A stretch of 64,000 nucleotides of DNA from Lachnospiraceae bacterium (lineage in GTDB: Bacteria; Bacillota; Clostridia; Lachnospirales; Lachnospiraceae), in NCBI GenBank assembly GCA_022845955.1, contig AP025576.1:4154001-4218000 (forward strand). The letters are read 5' to 3'. This document shows, in pieces, positions 1 through 8,694 of the stretch. Within the stretch, counting starts at the first letter, position 1, and every line of letters begins with the position of its first letter. Position numbers and translations under genes: made by a program. The notes beneath the pieces were generated by a model. That model saw nothing but the letters and a program-made list of their open reading frames with translations. It was not told the origin of the DNA and did no database searches.

Positions 1-212
1 TCCTCCGGCAGTTCCGTTTTTTTCACATTCCGGATGGCCCCTTCCAAAGCCAGAAGCCTGTGGATACATGCGGATTCATCAATATTCTGTATCATCAGCC
101 AGGCCCGCCTGCTTCCCAGGCCGGCCAGCTGCCGGCTGGTATAAATCCCCACCTGGTTTAACTGTTCTTCCACAGTTTTTCCAATATTCGGAAGCTTGCT
201 GAGTTCTCCCAT
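1..212 (-). CDS. TfoX/Sxy C-terminal domain protein (partial)
   Basis: The visible 70 residues begin MGELSKLPNIG and continue with a pattern typical of the TfoX C-terminal domain: LPNIGKTVEEQLNQVGI, then LGSRRAWL, then RLLALEGAIRNV. This is a helix-hairpin-helix-like fold found alone or behind a TfoX N-domain in competence regulators. The N-domain is absent, so this is the short stand-alone form; its role in Firmicutes is unknown. The ATG is preceded by CGGAGGG at good spacing. The gene runs off the left edge of the window, so its end cannot be seen. Confidence 0.8.
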   Translation of the reverse strand, partial: MGELSKLPNIGKTVEEQLNQVGIYTSRQLAGLGSRRAWLMIQNIDESACIHRLLALEGAIRNVKKTELPE

Positions 213-286
213 ACGCTGTCCCTCCGTTTTTGCTGCAACGCAGCTATGCGATCTGTCAATTTCTTCCCTTCCAGTATACTCCTTCT

Positions 287-1015
287 TTACAGGGAAGAAA
301 AGCTTCCGCCGGCCTTATCTCTCTTTTTTCCCAGACCCCAGATCCAGGCCAGCCCGCATAAGACACCGGCCGCACCCAGCAGCGGCTGGTTCCGGGCCAC
401 CGCCGCACCGCCCCACCATGCGGGGAACAGCCACAGGAAATATTCCGCCCCTCCCCGGATAAAAAAGGGACAAAAAGCCGGCAGCATGGTCAGGGAGGCC
501 AGTTTTGCCGCCGCCATCCCCTCCAGCCTGTTTTCGGAAAACCGGATAATCAACAGCGCATATACCAGGCCGAAGCCTCCGCCGGATACCGTCAGGCCTG
601 CAATTGTCCCCATCTGCAGCCTGCTTACAGAAAACGGAAGGAGCAAAAGGCCGGTAAGCACTGTAGCGCATACGGCGGGAATTCCCAGCCTGGATAGCAG
701 ATACCCTTTTTTTCCAAGAGGTGTTATCGCAGAATAGGAAGCAAGCCCTTCGTCCCGCTCCTCCAGCACCACCATTGCAGATACGAAACAGAACATTGCC
801 GGGGCCAGCAGGGAATATCCGATATCAATCAGCCTGTAATAAGGAACAAGCACTACCTTCTTATTAAAATATCCGCAAAGCATTTCTTCCAGAAGCGGCA
901 CACCCCCTTTAAAAAGGATTCCGCACAATATCGGTAGAAGGCAGGCGCAAAGCAGCATCCCATCTCTCCCAATACTTTTGATCATCTGTAAAAAAGCGGC
1001 TTTCTGTGCCCTCAT
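287..1015 (-). CDS. ABC exporter permease subunit, second
   Basis: A 242-residue integral membrane protein starting MRAQKAAFLQMIKSIGRDG, with about six hydrophobic segments in the ABC-2 permease style, resembling permeases annotated as fluoroquinolone or multidrug export. I chose the ATG at 1015 because it overlaps the stop of the preceding permease as ATGA and has GGGAGGAG in front; the longer open frame upstream has no such site. It is the last gene of a permease-permease-ATPase operon whose order of translation is ATPase, first permease, this one. The exported substrate cannot be told from sequence. Confidence 0.82.
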   Translation of the reverse strand: MRAQKAAFLQMIKSIGRDGMLLCACLLPILCGILFKGGVPLLEEMLCGYFNKKVVLVPYYRLIDIGYSLLAPAMFCFVSAMVVLEERDEGLASYSAITPLGKKGYLLSRLGIPAVCATVLTGLLLLPFSVSRLQMGTIAGLTVSGGGFGLVYALLIIRFSENRLEGMAAAKLASLTMLPAFCPFFIRGGAEYFLWLFPAWWGGAAVARNQPLLGAAGVLCGLAWIWGLGKKRDKAGGSFSSL

Positions 1016-1698
1016 AATTTCACTCCTCCCAACCGTTTCCACATTTTCTCCATACAAAGCCAGGCCGCCCATGCACAAAGCAGCAGGGACGTTCCCGCCG
1101 CAAGCCAGACGGCAGCGCCGTTCTGCGGGATCCCCAGCAGCATTTTCATACATATCACTGTGGGAAAAAAAGCCAGTATTCCTTCTCTTCCCAGTAAAAA
1201 GAGAATCAGGGGGATAAACAGAATCATTTCTATCGGAACTGTAATAAGAAGATATTGGTTGATACTGTTAATCCCGGAAGCAGCCGCCATCCCCAGCAGG
1301 GAAAACAACAGGGAGCCATATAAGGTTCCCCCAAGCACCAGGGGCAGCCTTTCTTGCCCATAGCCCGCACCGAGCGCCAAAACGGCCGCCACAACAAGGG
1401 AAATACCGGCAAAAGACGCCGCCTTGGACAGCATATATTCCCGGACAGTTACCGGTGATACTGCTATCACCTGCAGCACACGCTGGCTTTTCTCCAGCAG
1501 GATGCAGGCTCCCATGAAAAACAGGCCCATAGCCGCAGGATCGGAAAATATGAGCACGGCGGCTGCGGCCTCCCTCCATTCCCCGGGCAATACAGACAGC
1601 AAAAGCAGGTAAAGCAGGGTTAAAATACTATATAAAAACCAGAAGCCATAAACCGCCTGAAACCGGATATCCCCGGCAAGCAAACGAAGCAGTCTCAT
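1012..1698 (-). CDS. ABC exporter permease subunit, first
   Basis: A 228-residue membrane protein with about six predicted membrane segments (for example FWFLYSILTLLYLLLL near residues 20-35 and MILFIPLILFLLG near 155-170). It looks like one half of a two-permease ABC-2 exporter. Its start overlaps the end of the ATPase gene by four bases (ATGA) and its stop overlaps the next permease in the same way, so all three are translationally coupled. The motif EKSQRVLQVIAVSPVTVREYMLSK, a cytoplasmic loop typical of ABC-2 permeases, supports the call. The substrate is unknown. Confidence 0.82.
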   Translation of the reverse strand: MRLLRLLAGDIRFQAVYGFWFLYSILTLLYLLLLSVLPGEWREAAAAVLIFSDPAAMGLFFMGACILLEKSQRVLQVIAVSPVTVREYMLSKAASFAGISLVVAAVLALGAGYGQERLPLVLGGTLYGSLLFSLLGMAAASGINSINQYLLITVPIEMILFIPLILFLLGREGILAFFPTVICMKMLLGIPQNGAAVWLAAGTSLLLCAWAAWLCMEKMWKRLGGVKL

Positions 1699-2549
1699 AT
1701 CAGCGCCCTCCCCGTAACCTCAAGAAAAATATCATTCAGATCCGGCTCGCTCGTGTGCAGAGAGGTCAGTCTGTTTTCCCTGAGCAGGTTTTGCAGAAAC
1801 AGGTCACTTCCAGTTTCCGAAAGCGGGCATTCCCTTTTCTCTTCCCTGCCGTCCTCTTCCCTGCGATACGTATACACAAGGCGGGCCGCCCCTTTCTGCA
1901 TGACCAGATTATGGGGGCTGTCCAGCGCCCGTACCGCCCCGTTTACAATAAAAGCCACCCGATCGCAAAGTTCGGCGGCGTCATGCATGTTATGGGTGGT
2001 AAGAAGAATGGTTTTCCCTTTTTTCTTTTCTTCCAGAATCATATTCTTCATCACACGGCTGTTTGAGGGATCCAGCCCGCTGGTGGGTTCATCCAGAAAC
2101 AAAAAACGGGGATCGTGCTGTAAGGCCCTGAGAAAAGCCAGCCGGGAACGCATACCTTTGGAAAAGCAGGAAACCTTTTTATCCGCGTCCCTCTCAAGCC
2201 CCGCTCTTTCCAGGCTGTCCTCCGGCGGCAGGCAGGGTTTACGGTACAGGGAGGCAAAATAAAGAAGGTTCTGCTTTGCCGTGAGTTTTTCATACAGGGC
2301 AGGGAACTCAAAATCCACTCCGATTTCTTCATAAAAGGCCGGCGTCCTTTTTCTGCATTCCATACCGTCCACCTTTACACTCCCCTGATAGGCGGTAATC
2401 ATCCCCGTCATAATTTTCTGCAGCGTCGTCTTGCCTGCTCCCGACGGCCCCAGAAATCCGAAGATTTCGCCGTTTTCCACGGAAAAGCTCATATCGTTTA
2501 TGAATGGCTTTTTCCCGTAACTGAAAGTAAGTCTGTTTACTTCTATCAT
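1695..2549 (-). CDS. ABC transporter ATP-binding protein
   Basis: A 284-residue ABC ATPase. Walker A is GPSGAGKTT near residue 35-43, the signature is CFSKGMRSRLAF near 127, Walker B is FLFLDEPTSGLDP near 148, and the switch histidine lies in LLTTHNMHDA near 185. The signature has FSKGM where LSGGQ is common; this variant is frequent in ABC-2 exporter ATPases. It powers the two downstream permeases, probably for drug or lipid-like export. A GAC-N16-GTC dyad lies just upstream of its start, which points to control by the adjacent TetR regulator. Confidence 0.92.
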   Translation of the reverse strand: MIEVNRLTFSYGKKPFINDMSFSVENGEIFGFLGPSGAGKTTLQKIMTGMITAYQGSVKVDGMECRKRTPAFYEEIGVDFEFPALYEKLTAKQNLLYFASLYRKPCLPPEDSLERAGLERDADKKVSCFSKGMRSRLAFLRALQHDPRFLFLDEPTSGLDPSNSRVMKNMILEEKKKGKTILLTTHNMHDAAELCDRVAFIVNGAVRALDSPHNLVMQKGAARLVYTYRREEDGREEKRECPLSETGSDLFLQNLLRENRLTSLHTSEPDLNDIFLEVTGRALI

Positions 2550-2567
2550 AATTCTCCTCCTTTACTA

Positions 2568-2595
2568 TTTGACCATTATATTATTTATAGTCAAA
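2568..2595. promoter_or_regulatory. Operator-like dyad upstream of ABC operon
   Basis: TTTGAC, a 16-base AT-rich spacer, then GTCAAA form an inverted repeat 19 bases upstream of the ABC ATPase start. The same GAC-N16-GTC arrangement recurs at the tetR start (3375-3396). This is the expected layout for a TetR repressor that controls both itself and the exporter. Confidence 0.6.
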
Positions 2596-2751
2596 TAACC
2601 GGTAAAATAAAAGATGATCCATCCTATGAACCATCCATATAGCAAGCCCGCGCCCCATAGCCGTTTTCCAGTGGCGCGGACTCCACCCGTTCCCGCCGGG
2701 TGCCTATCTCCCCTTACTGTCCTGCCTGTCTGGATGGTTACTTTCAGCCTT

Positions 2752-3357
2752 TTATTCAAAAAGCTGCAGAACCAGCCCCCGGATCAGCAGGCGCAAGGAA
2801 GCGTAAGTGCCCTCCTGCCCGCCCTCATGGCTGTAAATCATCGCTGTAAAAGCAGCCCGGAAGGCCCCTCCAAACGTTTCCGCCAGTTCCCCAGCGCACA
2901 CGGTACCGGAAGGAAAAAGCTTTCCTATAACCGCTTCCACCATCCTGGCATCCTCCGTAAAATGAGCCGCCAGTTCCTCTCCGGGCAGCTTCCTGGCCAG
3001 GATTTCCAGTTCCCCGGAATTCATCAGCCTTATAATAGGCGCTTCATCGGCCCTCCGGAAGTAATCCATAAGCAAATCCGTTACCGTTTCCACGTCCAGG
3101 GGCCTTCCCGCCAGGCTGTCCACACGTTCCAGAAGCTGTTTTTCCATATTTTCATGAAACTGCATCAACACCTGGAACAACAGCTGTTCCTTGGACTCAT
3201 AAAAGAGATAAAATGTCCCCTTGGGTATCCTCACCCGCCGGACCAGTTCATCCACCGTAGTTTTTCTGATTCCATAAGAGCACATGCAATTCATCGCCTC
3301 TTCCCGGAGGCGCTTGTCAATATATTCTCTTTCCTGCTCCGAATAGGATTTCGGCAA
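2752..3357 (-). CDS. TetR/AcrR family transcriptional regulator
   Basis: About 201 residues. The N-terminal helix-turn-helix is typical of the family (YGIRKTTVDELVRRV, then IPKGTFYLFYESKEQLL, residues about 27-60) and is followed by an all-helical ligand domain. I prefer the TTG start at 3355-3357, giving MPKSYSEQEREYI, because GAGGTGAG lies six bases upstream; a GTG three codons earlier (3364-3366) overlaps that ribosome site. The gene precedes the ABC exporter in the same direction and two matching dyads flank it, so it probably represses the exporter and itself. The ligand is unknown. Confidence 0.88.
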   Translation of the reverse strand: MPKSYSEQEREYIDKRLREEAMNCMCSYGIRKTTVDELVRRVRIPKGTFYLFYESKEQLLFQVLMQFHENMEKQLLERVDSLAGRPLDVETVTDLLMDYFRRADEAPIIRLMNSGELEILARKLPGEELAAHFTEDARMVEAVIGKLFPSGTVCAGELAETFGGAFRAAFTAMIYSHEGGQEGTYASLRLLIRGLVLQLFE

Positions 3358-3371
3358 GGGACTCACCTCTT

Positions 3372-3399
3372 TTTGACTGTTTTATTGTTTTTAGTCATT
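3372..3399. promoter_or_regulatory. Operator-like dyad upstream of tetR
   Basis: TTTGAC and GTCATT flank a 16-base spacer; the core TGAC-N16-GTCA (3374-3397) has the same spacing as the dyad at 2568-2595. It lies immediately upstream of the tetR start, consistent with autorepression. The region from here to 3535 holds no gene. Confidence 0.58.
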
Positions 3400-3535
3400 A
3401 TAATTCTTACCCATCATTCTGTCAAGCGGATTCAGGGCGGATGTGTTTGTATCGGATTCGCTTATACCGGATTCGTTTGCCCCTGATATACATACACCGG
3501 CCCTCTCACAGTCGCTCCGTATCCTCTCCTGCGTA

Positions 3536-4459
3536 TCAGCAGTTTCCCGTAAATACATGAGGCAGTATTTCCCGGGCAGCTTCCGCCAGTTCATATACGG
3601 TGCGCACCTTTGTGGGAGGCATGTCTGTCATCTTCCACCGGGGAAAAAAGCGGGTCACATGAAGAGGAATTTCCCGATCCACCTCCGCCGTCCAGGAAGC
3701 AAGCTTTTTCATCTCCTCCGGCGTATCATTTTCACCAGGGACCACCAAAACGGTCAGTTCCACATGGCAGGAAGCGGCGGCCCGGCGGATAAACTGCTTC
3801 ACCGTCTCCAGATCGCCGCCCAGCTTCCGGTAGTATTCTTCCGAAAATCCCTTTAAATCAATGTTCATGGCATCCACAAAGGGCAATACCTCCTCCAGAA
3901 TCGCCTGCGTCACACTCCCGTTTGTCACTACTACGTTTTTCATTCCTTCCCCGCGGACAAGTCTGGCCGTATCGCGTACATATTCATAGCCTATCATCGG
4001 TTCATTATAAGTAAAAGCCACGCCGATATTGCCCTTTTTTTTCAGCTCTGCCGCTTTCCCGGCAAGCTCCTCCGGGGTCAGATAAACAGTGTCGCATGTC
4101 TCATTGCACATGGAAATCTCATAATTCTGACAGAACGGACAGTTTAGATTGCATCCAAAGCTGCCGGCCGAGAGTATCAGGCTGCCCGGTTCATACATCG
4201 CCAGCGGTTTCTTTTCAATCGGATCAAGAGCAAGGGAGGTCAGTCTTGCGTAGCTCAGGGAACGGCTTTCCCCGTCAGCATTGGCCCTGGCCCGGCATCT
4301 TCCTGCCTGTCCGGGCTGCAGCCGGCAATGGTGCATGCAGACCGGACAGATGATTTCCATGGAACGCTGTGCTTCCTTGGAATGCTGTGCTTCCTTGGAA
4401 CGCTGTGCTTCCTTGGAATGCTGTGCTTCCCTTTTCCCCGTTTCATTCCTTTTCTCCAT
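3536..4459 (-). CDS. amrS: AmmeMemoRadiSam system radical SAM enzyme
   Basis: A 307-residue radical SAM protein. The cluster motif is CNLNCPFC near residue 104, and a zinc or iron-sulfur style cysteine set (CPVCMHHC, then GRCRAR) lies near residues 38-55, as in AmrS/PflA-like proteins. The partner gene just upstream encodes fused Memo and AMMECR1 domains, which fixes the family. The start at 4459 has GAGGTG eight bases upstream and overlaps the partner's stop by 17 bases. Residues about 11-33 are a six-residue repeat (EAQHSK/EAQRSK) encoded by an 18-bp tandem repeat, not typical of the family. The biochemical role of the system is unresolved. Confidence 0.9.
   Translation of the reverse strand: MEKRNETGKREAQHSKEAQRSKEAQHSKEAQRSMEIICPVCMHHCRLQPGQAGRCRARANADGESRSLSYARLTSLALDPIEKKPLAMYEPGSLILSAGSFGCNLNCPFCQNYEISMCNETCDTVYLTPEELAGKAAELKKKGNIGVAFTYNEPMIGYEYVRDTARLVRGEGMKNVVVTNGSVTQAILEEVLPFVDAMNIDLKGFSEEYYRKLGGDLETVKQFIRRAAASCHVELTVLVVPGENDTPEEMKKLASWTAEVDREIPLHVTRFFPRWKMTDMPPTKVRTVYELAEAAREILPHVFTGNC
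4363..4431. repeat. 18-bp tandem repeat inside amrS
   Basis: Three full copies and one partial copy of an 18-bp unit, alternating AACGCTGTGCTTCCTTGG and AATGCTGTGCTTCCTTGG. The length is a multiple of three, so copy changes would keep the amrS frame. It encodes the EAQ(H/R)SK repeat at the N-terminus. Confidence 0.93.
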
Positions 4460-5849
4460 GGCGTATCACCTCAAAACGTTCCAGCGTGACCGGATCCTCT
4501 TCCCCGATCCCCGCCTTTCTCCTGGCAATGGCTATTTGATCTTCCACGGTATCCACACCTTCCAGATCCGGCAGCAGCAGTCCCCGTTTTCTCCCTTTTG
4601 TCACAATCACCCCGTACGTTTTGGCATCCAGCTGCGCCGCAGAGGCAACCGGCTCCGGAACTCCCAGCACATCTACGCTGTAAACCAGTGCCTCCAGTTC
4701 TTCCTCTCCCACAGGAGGGAACCGGGGATCCTCCGTTCCCGCACGCACCGCATTCCGCAGGATTTCCTCCGCGACACTGCCGGTGACCGGGGCAATGGTT
4801 CCGATACAGCCGCGCAGCATCCCTTCCTTATGGACAGACACAAATACTCCCGCCCGGTTTCCCGTCATTTCCCGCGGCAGTTCCTCCGTTTCTTCCCGGG
4901 AAGGCACATATACGCTTCCGGTCCGTACAAAGGTTTCCAGCGATTTTCTCGCCAGACGCACATAGCTGTCCTCCCTGTCTTTCCGGCTCTGTATATCCCG
5001 ACTGTTCTTCCGGGTATATTGCTCCAGGAAACGACGCCCTTTATCTTCCCCCGTCACATGATACGTACAGATCCCATAGCCGACGCCGAAGGGACCCTGA
5101 TATGACAGTTTTTCCGTTTTTACAGCTTTTCCGTCCAGACAGCCGGCCATCATGGTAAAAGAGCGGTGTCCGCATTCCCCTGCTTTTTCACAAAAGCTTT
5201 CCGGGTATTCCAGCAGTTCGCCGAATGCCGCATTTCCCATCGAATTCATAATTTTCCGGTCATAAGCCGGTCCTTCTTCCCTGTATCCATAAGGGCCGTC
5301 CTCCTTCAGCCGGTGTGACAGATCGCCGCTGGCGATTACCACCGTCCGCCGGTCCAGCCGGACAGCGGCCTTTTCAATCAGCATGCCCGCCCGGTAGTGT
5401 TCCGCCTTGGAAAGCCCCGAAAGCCCTATACGCACAAGGCGGCAGCCTTGCAGATATTTATTCACAAAGTACAAGGGTACCATTACGCCATGATCCAGCC
5501 TTTTCTCCCGTTCCCCCAGGGTGCCCAGCGGGAAACCGGCTTCCTGCGCTTCCCGGCAAAGGCAGCGGACAAATGTCTCGTCATACTCCGCCTGCAGCGC
5601 CACCTGTCCTGCCCGGAACTGCCGGAAATCCCCCGCCGCTTCTTTTCCCGGTGACACATGGAAATAGTCAGCATACATCACCGAATGAGGGGATATCACG
5701 ACTATCGTTTCCGGTTTCAGGGCCGCAATTTCTGCGGCCGCTTTTTCATAGCCTTCCGTTGTTTCCCTGATTCCGTTTTCTTCCCCTTTTCCGATTTCCG
5801 GGACAATCAGCGGCGGATGGGGAACCATAAACCCAGCTATCACTGCCAT
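4443..5849 (-). CDS. AmmeMemoRadiSam protein B-A fusion (Memo + AMMECR1)
   Basis: A 468-residue fusion. Residues about 1-265 are a Memo-like (AmrB, LigB-fold) domain: MAVIAGFMVPHPPLIVPEIG, then ISPHSVMYADYF, RLDHGVMVPLYF and IASGDLSH. Residues about 290-465 are an AMMECR1 (AmrA) domain with the hallmark LRGCIGTI, then EDPRFPPV and RGLLLPDLEGVDTVEDQ. Fusion of the two is common in Clostridia. It forms a two-gene operon with amrS, whose start overlaps its end. Memo-fold proteins resemble class III extradiol dioxygenases, but the substrate of this system is not established. Confidence 0.92.
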   Translation of the reverse strand: MAVIAGFMVPHPPLIVPEIGKGEENGIRETTEGYEKAAAEIAALKPETIVVISPHSVMYADYFHVSPGKEAAGDFRQFRAGQVALQAEYDETFVRCLCREAQEAGFPLGTLGEREKRLDHGVMVPLYFVNKYLQGCRLVRIGLSGLSKAEHYRAGMLIEKAAVRLDRRTVVIASGDLSHRLKEDGPYGYREEGPAYDRKIMNSMGNAAFGELLEYPESFCEKAGECGHRSFTMMAGCLDGKAVKTEKLSYQGPFGVGYGICTYHVTGEDKGRRFLEQYTRKNSRDIQSRKDREDSYVRLARKSLETFVRTGSVYVPSREETEELPREMTGNRAGVFVSVHKEGMLRGCIGTIAPVTGSVAEEILRNAVRAGTEDPRFPPVGEEELEALVYSVDVLGVPEPVASAAQLDAKTYGVIVTKGRKRGLLLPDLEGVDTVEDQIAIARRKAGIGEEDPVTLERFEVIRHGEKE

Positions 5850-5924
5850 TTCTGCTCCTGTCTGCGCAGCTGTGCGCGTGAAACGAAAATAAGAAACTCC
5901 CCGTTTTCTTGCCGGGAAAGCCTT

Positions 5925-7355
5925 TTACAAATCATAATAAGCATCAAATTCCGCCGGGTGGGGGATCTGGCTGATCGCCCTGCTTTCCTTTCGTTTCCTT
6001 TCCAGCCAAAGCAGAATCAGCCGTTCCGGGAACACCCCGTTTTTTGTGAGATAAGCATGATCCTTTTCCAGGGCGTCCAGCGCTTCCTCCAACGTTTTCG
6101 GCAGCGACTGTATCTCTGCCTGCTGCTCCGGCGTAAGCTCATACAGGTTATAATCATATGGTCCCCATCCGTTGGCAGCGGGATCGATGCAGTTTTCAAT
6201 CCCGTCCAGACCCGCCATCAAAATGGCGGCATACGCATAATAGGGATTGGCTGTGGCATCCGGGCTTCTCAGCTCAAACCGCTTCTGCTCAGGCGCTTTT
6301 GCATATGCCGGTATGCGGATGACCGCGCTCCGGTTGGAAGTGGCATAGCCAATGGTAACCGGGGCCTCAAACCCGGGAACCAGCCGCTTATAGGAATTGG
6401 TGGACGGGTTTGTCCAGGCACACAGGGACGGTGCATGCTTCAGCAGTCCGCCGATAAAATAGTGGGCGGTCCGGCTTAAGGAGGAATAGCCGTCCTTATC
6501 ATAGAAAACCGGTTTGCCGTCCTTAAACAGAAGCATGTGCACATGCATACCGCTTCCCGCTTCCTGGTAAATCGGTTTGGGCATAAAGGTGGCGGTCCGG
6601 CCTTCCTTTGCAGCCGCATTTTTCACAATATATTTGGTAATCATGGTCTTATCCGCCATGTCAACCATATCCCCAAGCTCCACTTCGATTTCAAGCTGCC
6701 CCGGACCGCCCACCTCATGATGGTGGTATTTCACCCGGATTCCCCAGTCTTCCATCAGCATGCACATTTTGCTGCGAAGATTGTAGGAGATATCCTGGGG
6801 AGCCGCAATATGATAGCCGCCTTTGTGCTTCACCTGATATCCCAGGTTAAAGCCGCCATCATCGCCGGTATTCCATTCCGCCTGTCTGGTATCCACTTCA
6901 TAAGAGGAACCGTTGGGAGCCACCTTATAATTGACGGTATCAAACAGATAAAATTCAAATTCCGGGCCGATCAGCATCTTATCCGCCGTACCGGTGGCCT
7001 TCATATACTCCACAGCCCGCAGGGCCACATTCCTGGGATACTGATCAAAAGGCTTGTTTTCCTTTTCCCCGATCACACATACATCGCCGGTCATGGAAAG
7101 CGTGGGTATATCCACAAAGGGATCTATGACAGCGCTTTCCGGATCAGGGATAAATACCATATCGCTCTTTTCTATAGGCGCATACCCGTAATTAGAACCG
7201 TCAAAGCCGATCCCGTATTCAAAAATACTCTCTCCGAACCGTTCCACCGGTATGGTGATATGCCGGAAACGCCCGTCCAGATCCACCATTTTAAAATCGA
7301 TCATACGGATGTCGTTTTCCCTGCACATCTGCAGGATTTTTTCGCTTTTTTCCAT
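5925..7355 (-). CDS. glnA: Glutamine synthetase, type I
   Basis: A 476-residue GSI enzyme making glutamine from glutamate, ammonia and ATP. Seen: the beta-grasp N-domain with IGFDGSNYGYAPIEKSDM near 49-66, the metal site HHHEVGGPGQLEIEVE near 211-226, and the nucleotide region ending NRSAVIRIPAY near 341-351. Near residue 405 the segment YNLYELTPEQ resembles the adenylylation-loop tyrosine region, but no adenylyltransferase gene is present here to test it. The start follows GGGGG at six bases. It has its own promoter (TTGTAA-18-TATAAT) and stands alone. Confidence 0.95.
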   Translation of the reverse strand: MEKSEKILQMCRENDIRMIDFKMVDLDGRFRHITIPVERFGESIFEYGIGFDGSNYGYAPIEKSDMVFIPDPESAVIDPFVDIPTLSMTGDVCVIGEKENKPFDQYPRNVALRAVEYMKATGTADKMLIGPEFEFYLFDTVNYKVAPNGSSYEVDTRQAEWNTGDDGGFNLGYQVKHKGGYHIAAPQDISYNLRSKMCMLMEDWGIRVKYHHHEVGGPGQLEIEVELGDMVDMADKTMITKYIVKNAAAKEGRTATFMPKPIYQEAGSGMHVHMLLFKDGKPVFYDKDGYSSLSRTAHYFIGGLLKHAPSLCAWTNPSTNSYKRLVPGFEAPVTIGYATSNRSAVIRIPAYAKAPEQKRFELRSPDATANPYYAYAAILMAGLDGIENCIDPAANGWGPYDYNLYELTPEQQAEIQSLPKTLEEALDALEKDHAYLTKNGVFPERLILLWLERKRKESRAISQIPHPAEFDAYYDL

Positions 7356-7406
7356 AAATAACCCCCATCTGCGGCCGCTTTTGCCGCGTTCTTATTTCTA
7401 TCATAA

Positions 7407-7436
7407 ATTATAACGCTATACCGGCACGTTTTACAA
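7407..7436 (-). promoter_or_regulatory. Promoter for glnA
   Basis: Reading the minus strand, TTGTAA (7431-7436) and TATAAT (7407-7412) are separated by 18 bases, about 50 bases upstream of the glnA start. No clear GlnR or TnrA operator is visible. Confidence 0.6.
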
Positions 7437-7451
7437 GGATCCATGTCAAAG

Positions 7452-8411
7452 TCAAGCCTTTTCCATGATCCGGTCAAACAGCCTTGCACACTCCAGAGTA
7501 AGGCTGTGGGGAACCACCGGGCTTTCTATCCTTCCGTCCCGGATACAGTTTACCGCTTCTTCGATTTCATAAAGGAAGCCGTTCTCCGTAACGGTATCCT
7601 GGAAATGCATCACCAGCTCATTATCCTTGTTGTACAGAAATACTTCTTCCGCAAAATGGGGATGGGGAATCACTATTTTCCCCTGGCTGCCGTAAATCGC
7701 CATTCTCTCATGAAGCGCAGCCGCAAAGCTGGTGCGCAGCGAGGCCAGCAGGCCGGGATAACGGATGGTCACCTGATCGGATATATCCACACCGGTATCA
7801 CTCCATACGGCAGACACCTGCACATCCTCGGCAGGCCGCTCAATCATAAAGGTGGTGAGTTCATAGGCATAAACCGTAATATCATAAGCGGCGCCTCCGC
7901 CGAGCTTCGGGCTGTAATAGCGGTTGTCCTTATCAACAGGCGCCAGGAACCCGATAGCCGTGTCAATAAAGGAAGGAGTGCCTATTTTCCCCTCCTCCAT
8001 CCACTGCTTGGCCATCTTAACGGCGGGAAGGAATCTGCTCCACATGGCTTCCATGACGAAAACTTTTTCTTTTTCTGCTCTCGTAAATACTTATTCCGCC
8101 TGGGCGCTGTTGAGGAACATCGCTTTCTCACATAAAACAGGCGTTTTGTAATCCAGGCAGAGCATGCATAATGCGAAATGGGCATCCTGCGTCACCGCGA
8201 TATAGACACAATCCGGCTTTTCCTCCGCCAGCATTTTTTCATAGCTGTCGTAAGCGGCTTTAATGCCGTTTTTCTCTGCAAAGTTCTCCGCACGATCCAT
8301 GGATTTACTCGCAACCGCCGCCACCTCGCAGTCCTCCATACGCTTTACCGCGTCACAGAACTTGTTGGCAATATTTCCCGCTCCCATAATAGCAAATTTA
8401 AAATTTTTCAT
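7452..8411 (-). pseudogene. Gfo/Idh/MocA family oxidoreductase with in-frame stop
   Basis: Two consecutive open stretches in the same frame encode one NAD(P)-dependent sugar or polyol dehydrogenase-like protein. The N-part (8411 to 8091) has the Rossmann start FAIMGAGNIANKF, then VASKSMDRAENFAEKNG and the family motif CEKAMFLNS. It ends in TAA at 8091-8093. The same frame continues VFTRAEKEKVFVMEAMWSRF, exactly what follows in intact homologues, and runs to 7452. The expected codon at the stop would be GAA (Glu), so a single G-to-T change explains it. Total length is 319 codons, normal for the family. Either a recent nonsense mutation or a sequencing error. Confidence 0.85.
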
Positions 8412-8535
8412 AGTGTTTCCTCTCTCCCTGTCGGTATATAGTAACCGCGCAGCCTTCAGCCGGACCGTTACTGCATTCGGCCACTCAAATCGCCGCGCGT
8501 GCGGACGGACGCCTGCCGCCGCCGTGTTTTCTCAC

Positions 8536-8560
8536 GATCTGCGCCATGAATGCGCAGATC
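8536..8560. repeat. Perfect 9-bp hairpin in intergenic region
   Basis: GATCTGCGC, a seven-base loop and GCGCAGATC form a perfect inverted repeat between the acetyltransferase gene and the Gfo/Idh pseudogene. There is no T-run on either side, so it is not a clear intrinsic terminator. The rest of 8412-8694 shows nothing I can identify. Confidence 0.5.
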
Positions 8561-8694
8561 TGCCTGCTCTGTTACAGTACATACTGTTTCTAAAAGCAGA
8601 ATAACCTTATTCCCCCGGAAAAGCAACCAATTTTATGCTCCGACGGTCAAAATTCCTCCTTATTACTGTTAATTCCGTGACCGGCAGCATCCTT

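Noticed and set aside
2565..2759. 64-residue open frame between tetR and the ABC ATPase
   Set aside because: It overlaps the end of tetR and the operator dyad, and its sequence resembles no known protein.
4363..4431. CRISPR-like repeats
   Set aside because: The 18-bp units are directly adjacent with no spacers, as is the array at 32055-32123; no cas genes.
8091..8093. Stop codon recoding in the Gfo/Idh gene
   Set aside because: TAA is not a selenocysteine or pyrrolysine codon and no recoding structure is apparent.
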